Assembly (NCBI RefSeq): GCF_000372465.1
Contig: NZ_AQUZ01000003.1
Span: forward strand, 124,001 to 188,000
Direction of reading: 5' to 3'
Source of the DNA: Kribbella catacumbae DSM 19601
GTDB lineage: Bacteria > Actinomycetota > Actinomycetes > Propionibacteriales > Kribbellaceae
DNA: 64,000 nt
Shown: positions 62,125 through 64,000 of the stretch, one piece after another
How the letters are laid out: the number at the start of each line of letters is the position of its first letter
Position numbering within the stretch: position 1 is the first letter of the stretch
Made by a program: the position numbers and the translations under genes
The notes under the pieces: generated by a model
Told to the model about the DNA's origin: nothing
Databases searched by the model: none
Seen by the model: the letters and a program-made list of their open reading frames with translations, nothing else

Positions 62125-63392
62125 GTTCGGCTGAGGCTGAGGCGAAGGCGCTCGATGCCGGCGATCCGGGGCATCGGGAGCTGTTCGACATTCCGCCGGC
62201 GGATGGTGGCGCCTTCCCGGAGGTCGCGTACTTCGCCGGCAACTCGCTCGGGTTGCGGCCGAAGGCGACGCGGGTGGAGCTGCTCGCGGATCTCGACTCG
62301 TGGGCCGAGCTCGGCGTCGAGGGGCATCTTGACGCGGCCCGGCCGTGGTTGCCGTACCACTCGTTGCTGACCGGGCCGGCTGCCCGGCTGGTCGGGGCGC
62401 TGGAGAGCGAGACCGTGGTGATGAACTCGCTGACGGTCAACCTGCATCTGCTGATGGTGTCCTTCTACCGGCCGGCTCCGGACCGCTTCAAGATCGTGAT
62501 CGAGGATTCGGCGTTCCCGTCGGACAGCTACGCAGTACGGTCGCAGGCTCGGTTCCATGGGTTCTCGCCTGATGAGGCGGTCGTGCGGCTCCGGCCGCGG
62601 CCCGGTGAGGATGTACTGCGTACCGCGGATGTCGTCGAGCGGATCAGCGACCCGGATGTGGCACTCGTGCTGCTCGGCGGGGTGAACTATCTGACCGGCG
62701 AGCTGATGGACATCCCGGCGATCACCGCGGCCGGTCGTGCGGCAGGCGCCGTCGTAGGCTGGGACCTCGCGCATGCGGCCGGGAACGTGCCGTTGTCCTT
62801 GCACGAGTGGGATGTGGACTTCGCCGCCTGGTGCTCGTACAAGTACCTCAACTCCGGGCCTGGTGCGCTCGCCGGGGTTTTCGTTCATGAGCGGCATCTC
62901 GATGCTCCGTTGCAGCGGTTCGAGGGTTGGTGGAGCACCGACGCGGCCAGTCGTTTCGAGATGGCTGCGGAGTCGCGTCCGCCCGCGTCCGCCGATGCCT
63001 GGCAGGTGTCGAACCCGCCGATCTTCTCGATGAGCCCGGTGCGGACGTCGCTCGAGTTGTTCGACCAGGTCGGCATCGGAGTACTCCGCGAACGCAGTCT
63101 GCGGCTGACGGCGTACCTGGAATCGCTGCTGGCTCTCATCACCCCGACCAGGCAGTTGCAGGTGATCACCCCTACCGATCCTTCGCGACGGGGCGCTCAG
63201 CTCTCGTTGCGCATCGGCGGTGGTCTGCGCGCCGGGGAGCTGGCGAAGGTGCTTCGCTTCGAGTTCGGAGTGATTGCTGACGCCCGCGAGCCCGACGTAC
63301 TGCGGCTGGCGCCTGTGCCGCTCTACTCGCTGTACCACGACTGCTGGCGCGCAGTACAAGCGCTGGCCGAGGCTGTCCCGGAGAATGCATGA
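62121..63392 (+). CDS. kynU: Kynureninase
   Basis: The 423-residue PLP enzyme has the lysine in [15 protein letters not shown], the [13 protein letters not shown]-terminal motif and [15 protein letters not shown], all typical. It cleaves kynurenine or 3-hydroxykynurenine to anthranilate or 3-hydroxyanthranilate plus alanine. The GTG start at 62121 overlaps glgC; it overlaps the next gene by 4 nt (ATGA). Confidence 0.93.
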   Translation: MSSAEAEAKALDAGDPGHRELFDIPPADGGAFPEVAYFAGNSLGLRPKATRVELLADLDSWAELGVEGHLDAARPWLPYHSLLTGPAARLVGALESETVVMNSLTVNLHLLMVSFYRPAPDRFKIVIEDSAFPSDSYAVRSQARFHGFSPDEAVVRLRPRPGEDVLRTADVVERISDPDVALVLLGGVNYLTGELMDIPAITAAGRAAGAVVGWDLAHAAGNVPLSLHEWDVDFAAWCSYKYLNSGPGALAGVFVHERHLDAPLQRFEGWWSTDAASRFEMAAESRPPASADAWQVSNPPIFSMSPVRTSLELFDQVGIGVLRERSLRLTAYLESLLALITPTRQLQVITPTDPSRRGAQLSLRIGGGLRAGELAKVLRFEFGVIADAREPDVLRLAPVPLYSLYHDCWRAVQALAEAVPENA

Positions 63393-64000
63393 GCGAGCGT
63401 GTTGCCATCGTCGGTGCCGGTCTGGCCGGGAGCCTGCTCGGGTGCTACCTGGCGCGACGCGGGTTGTCGGTCACCCTGTACGAGCGCCGGGCGGATCCGC
63501 GAGCCGGGCAGCCCGAGCGTGGCCGATCGATCAACCTGGCGATCTCCGAGCGCGGGCTGGACGCGTTGCGGCGGATCGGGCTGGTCGACCAGGTGATGGC
63601 CGACGCGTTGCCGATGAAGGGGCGGATGATCCATCCGGTCGAGGGGCCGCTGGACTTCCAGCAGTACAGCGCCTCGGGGGAGCGGGCGATCAACTCGATC
63701 AGCCGCGGGACGCTGAACAACGCGCTGCTCGACGCGGCTACGGCGGCGCCCGGGGTGGAGGTGCTGTTCGAGCACCGGCTGGTGGAGCTGGACTCGGCTT
63801 CGGGGGCGATGGTTTTCGAGACGCCTGCGGGCAAGGTGAAGGCGACGGCGGACGTCGTACTGGGTGCTGATGGTGCCGGGTCGGCGGTCCGGGAGCAGTT
63901 GCTCGCCGAGGGTGCCGTGGGCGAGGACGTCGACTTCCTGGACTACGGGTACAAGGAGTTGAGCATCCCTGCGGTGGATGGGTCGTTCGCGCTGGATCCC
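63389..64000 (+). CDS. kmo: Kynurenine 3-monooxygenase (truncated by window end)
   Basis: The visible 204 residues show the FAD motif VAIVGAGLAGSLLGCYLARR, RSINLAISERG and the DVVLGADGAGSAVR motif of flavoprotein hydroxylases. The GRSINLAISERG segment is characteristic of kynurenine 3-monooxygenases. It follows kynU by translational coupling, so both act in tryptophan catabolism toward 3-hydroxyanthranilate. The 3' end lies outside the window. Confidence 0.9.
   Translation, partial: MSERVAIVGAGLAGSLLGCYLARRGLSVTLYERRADPRAGQPERGRSINLAISERGLDALRRIGLVDQVMADALPMKGRMIHPVEGPLDFQQYSASGERAINSISRGTLNNALLDAATAAPGVEVLFEHRLVELDSASGAMVFETPAGKVKATADVVLGADGAGSAVREQLLAEGAVGEDVDFLDYGYKELSIPAVDGSFALDP

Overview
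The window is chromosomal DNA from a high-GC Gram-positive actinobacterium. Evidence: GC-rich third codon positions, many GTG starts, 1-4 nt start/stop overlaps, a mycothiol deacetylase (mshB) and a mycothiol-dependent-isomerase-like protein, a mycobacterial-type Sdh1 complex, and the actinobacterial neighbourhood dapD / dapE / LOG / DivIVA-like / tag / DUF3117 / glgA / glgC. A Propionibacteriales genome such as Kribbella is my best guess, but that is inference. I saw no tRNA, rRNA, CRISPR array, transposase or phage gene.

Layout. 0-12.4 kb: a carboxymuconolactone-decarboxylase-like gene divergent from a LysR regulator with a clear operator, a secreted BNR-repeat protein, a pterin dehydratase, an MFS pump, a UbiB-type kinase and a four-gene succinate dehydrogenase operon. 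12.4-19.2 kb: a Nudix hydrolase and a five-gene oligopeptide/dipeptide ABC importer. 19.2-22 kb: an XRE-STAND-TPR regulator divergent from a tiny LuxR-type regulator. 22-32 kb: mshB, a lower-GC patch with a LolA-like orphan, a flavin reductase, a VanW protein, a PemK-like protein, an MFS pump, a GNAT, ferredoxin and a wall-hydrolase-like protein.

32-48 kb separates dapD from dapE, which lie close together in many actinobacteria. It holds a nucleoside hydrolase cluster, a LacI-controlled sugar operon (SIS isomerase, ribokinase, LacI), a decayed carbohydrate-binding gene and, most notably, a five-gene minus-strand operon (39.4-46.3 kb). That operon encodes a membrane-anchored STAND NTPase, an alpha/beta hydrolase, a pseudo-caspase/FGE-like fusion, a class III aminotransferase and a Gfo/Idh oxidoreductase. 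Four of the genes are joined by overlapping starts and stops. I consider it the best candidate for an undescribed NTP-dependent signalling or conflict system.

48-64 kb returns to conserved housekeeping: dapE, LOG, a DivIVA-like protein, an SRPBCC protein, tag, an enoyl-CoA hydratase, PaaX, DUF3117, pepA, an MFS pump with a cupin regulator, glgA, glgC, kynU and a kynurenine 3-monooxygenase cut by the window end.

The intergenic DNA is unusually rich in long inverted repeats: a 168-bp palindrome whose non-Watson-Crick positions are mostly G-U on one strand only, perfect 36-bp and 28-bp repeats, a branched structure, and two copies of a 103-bp three-hairpin repeat.
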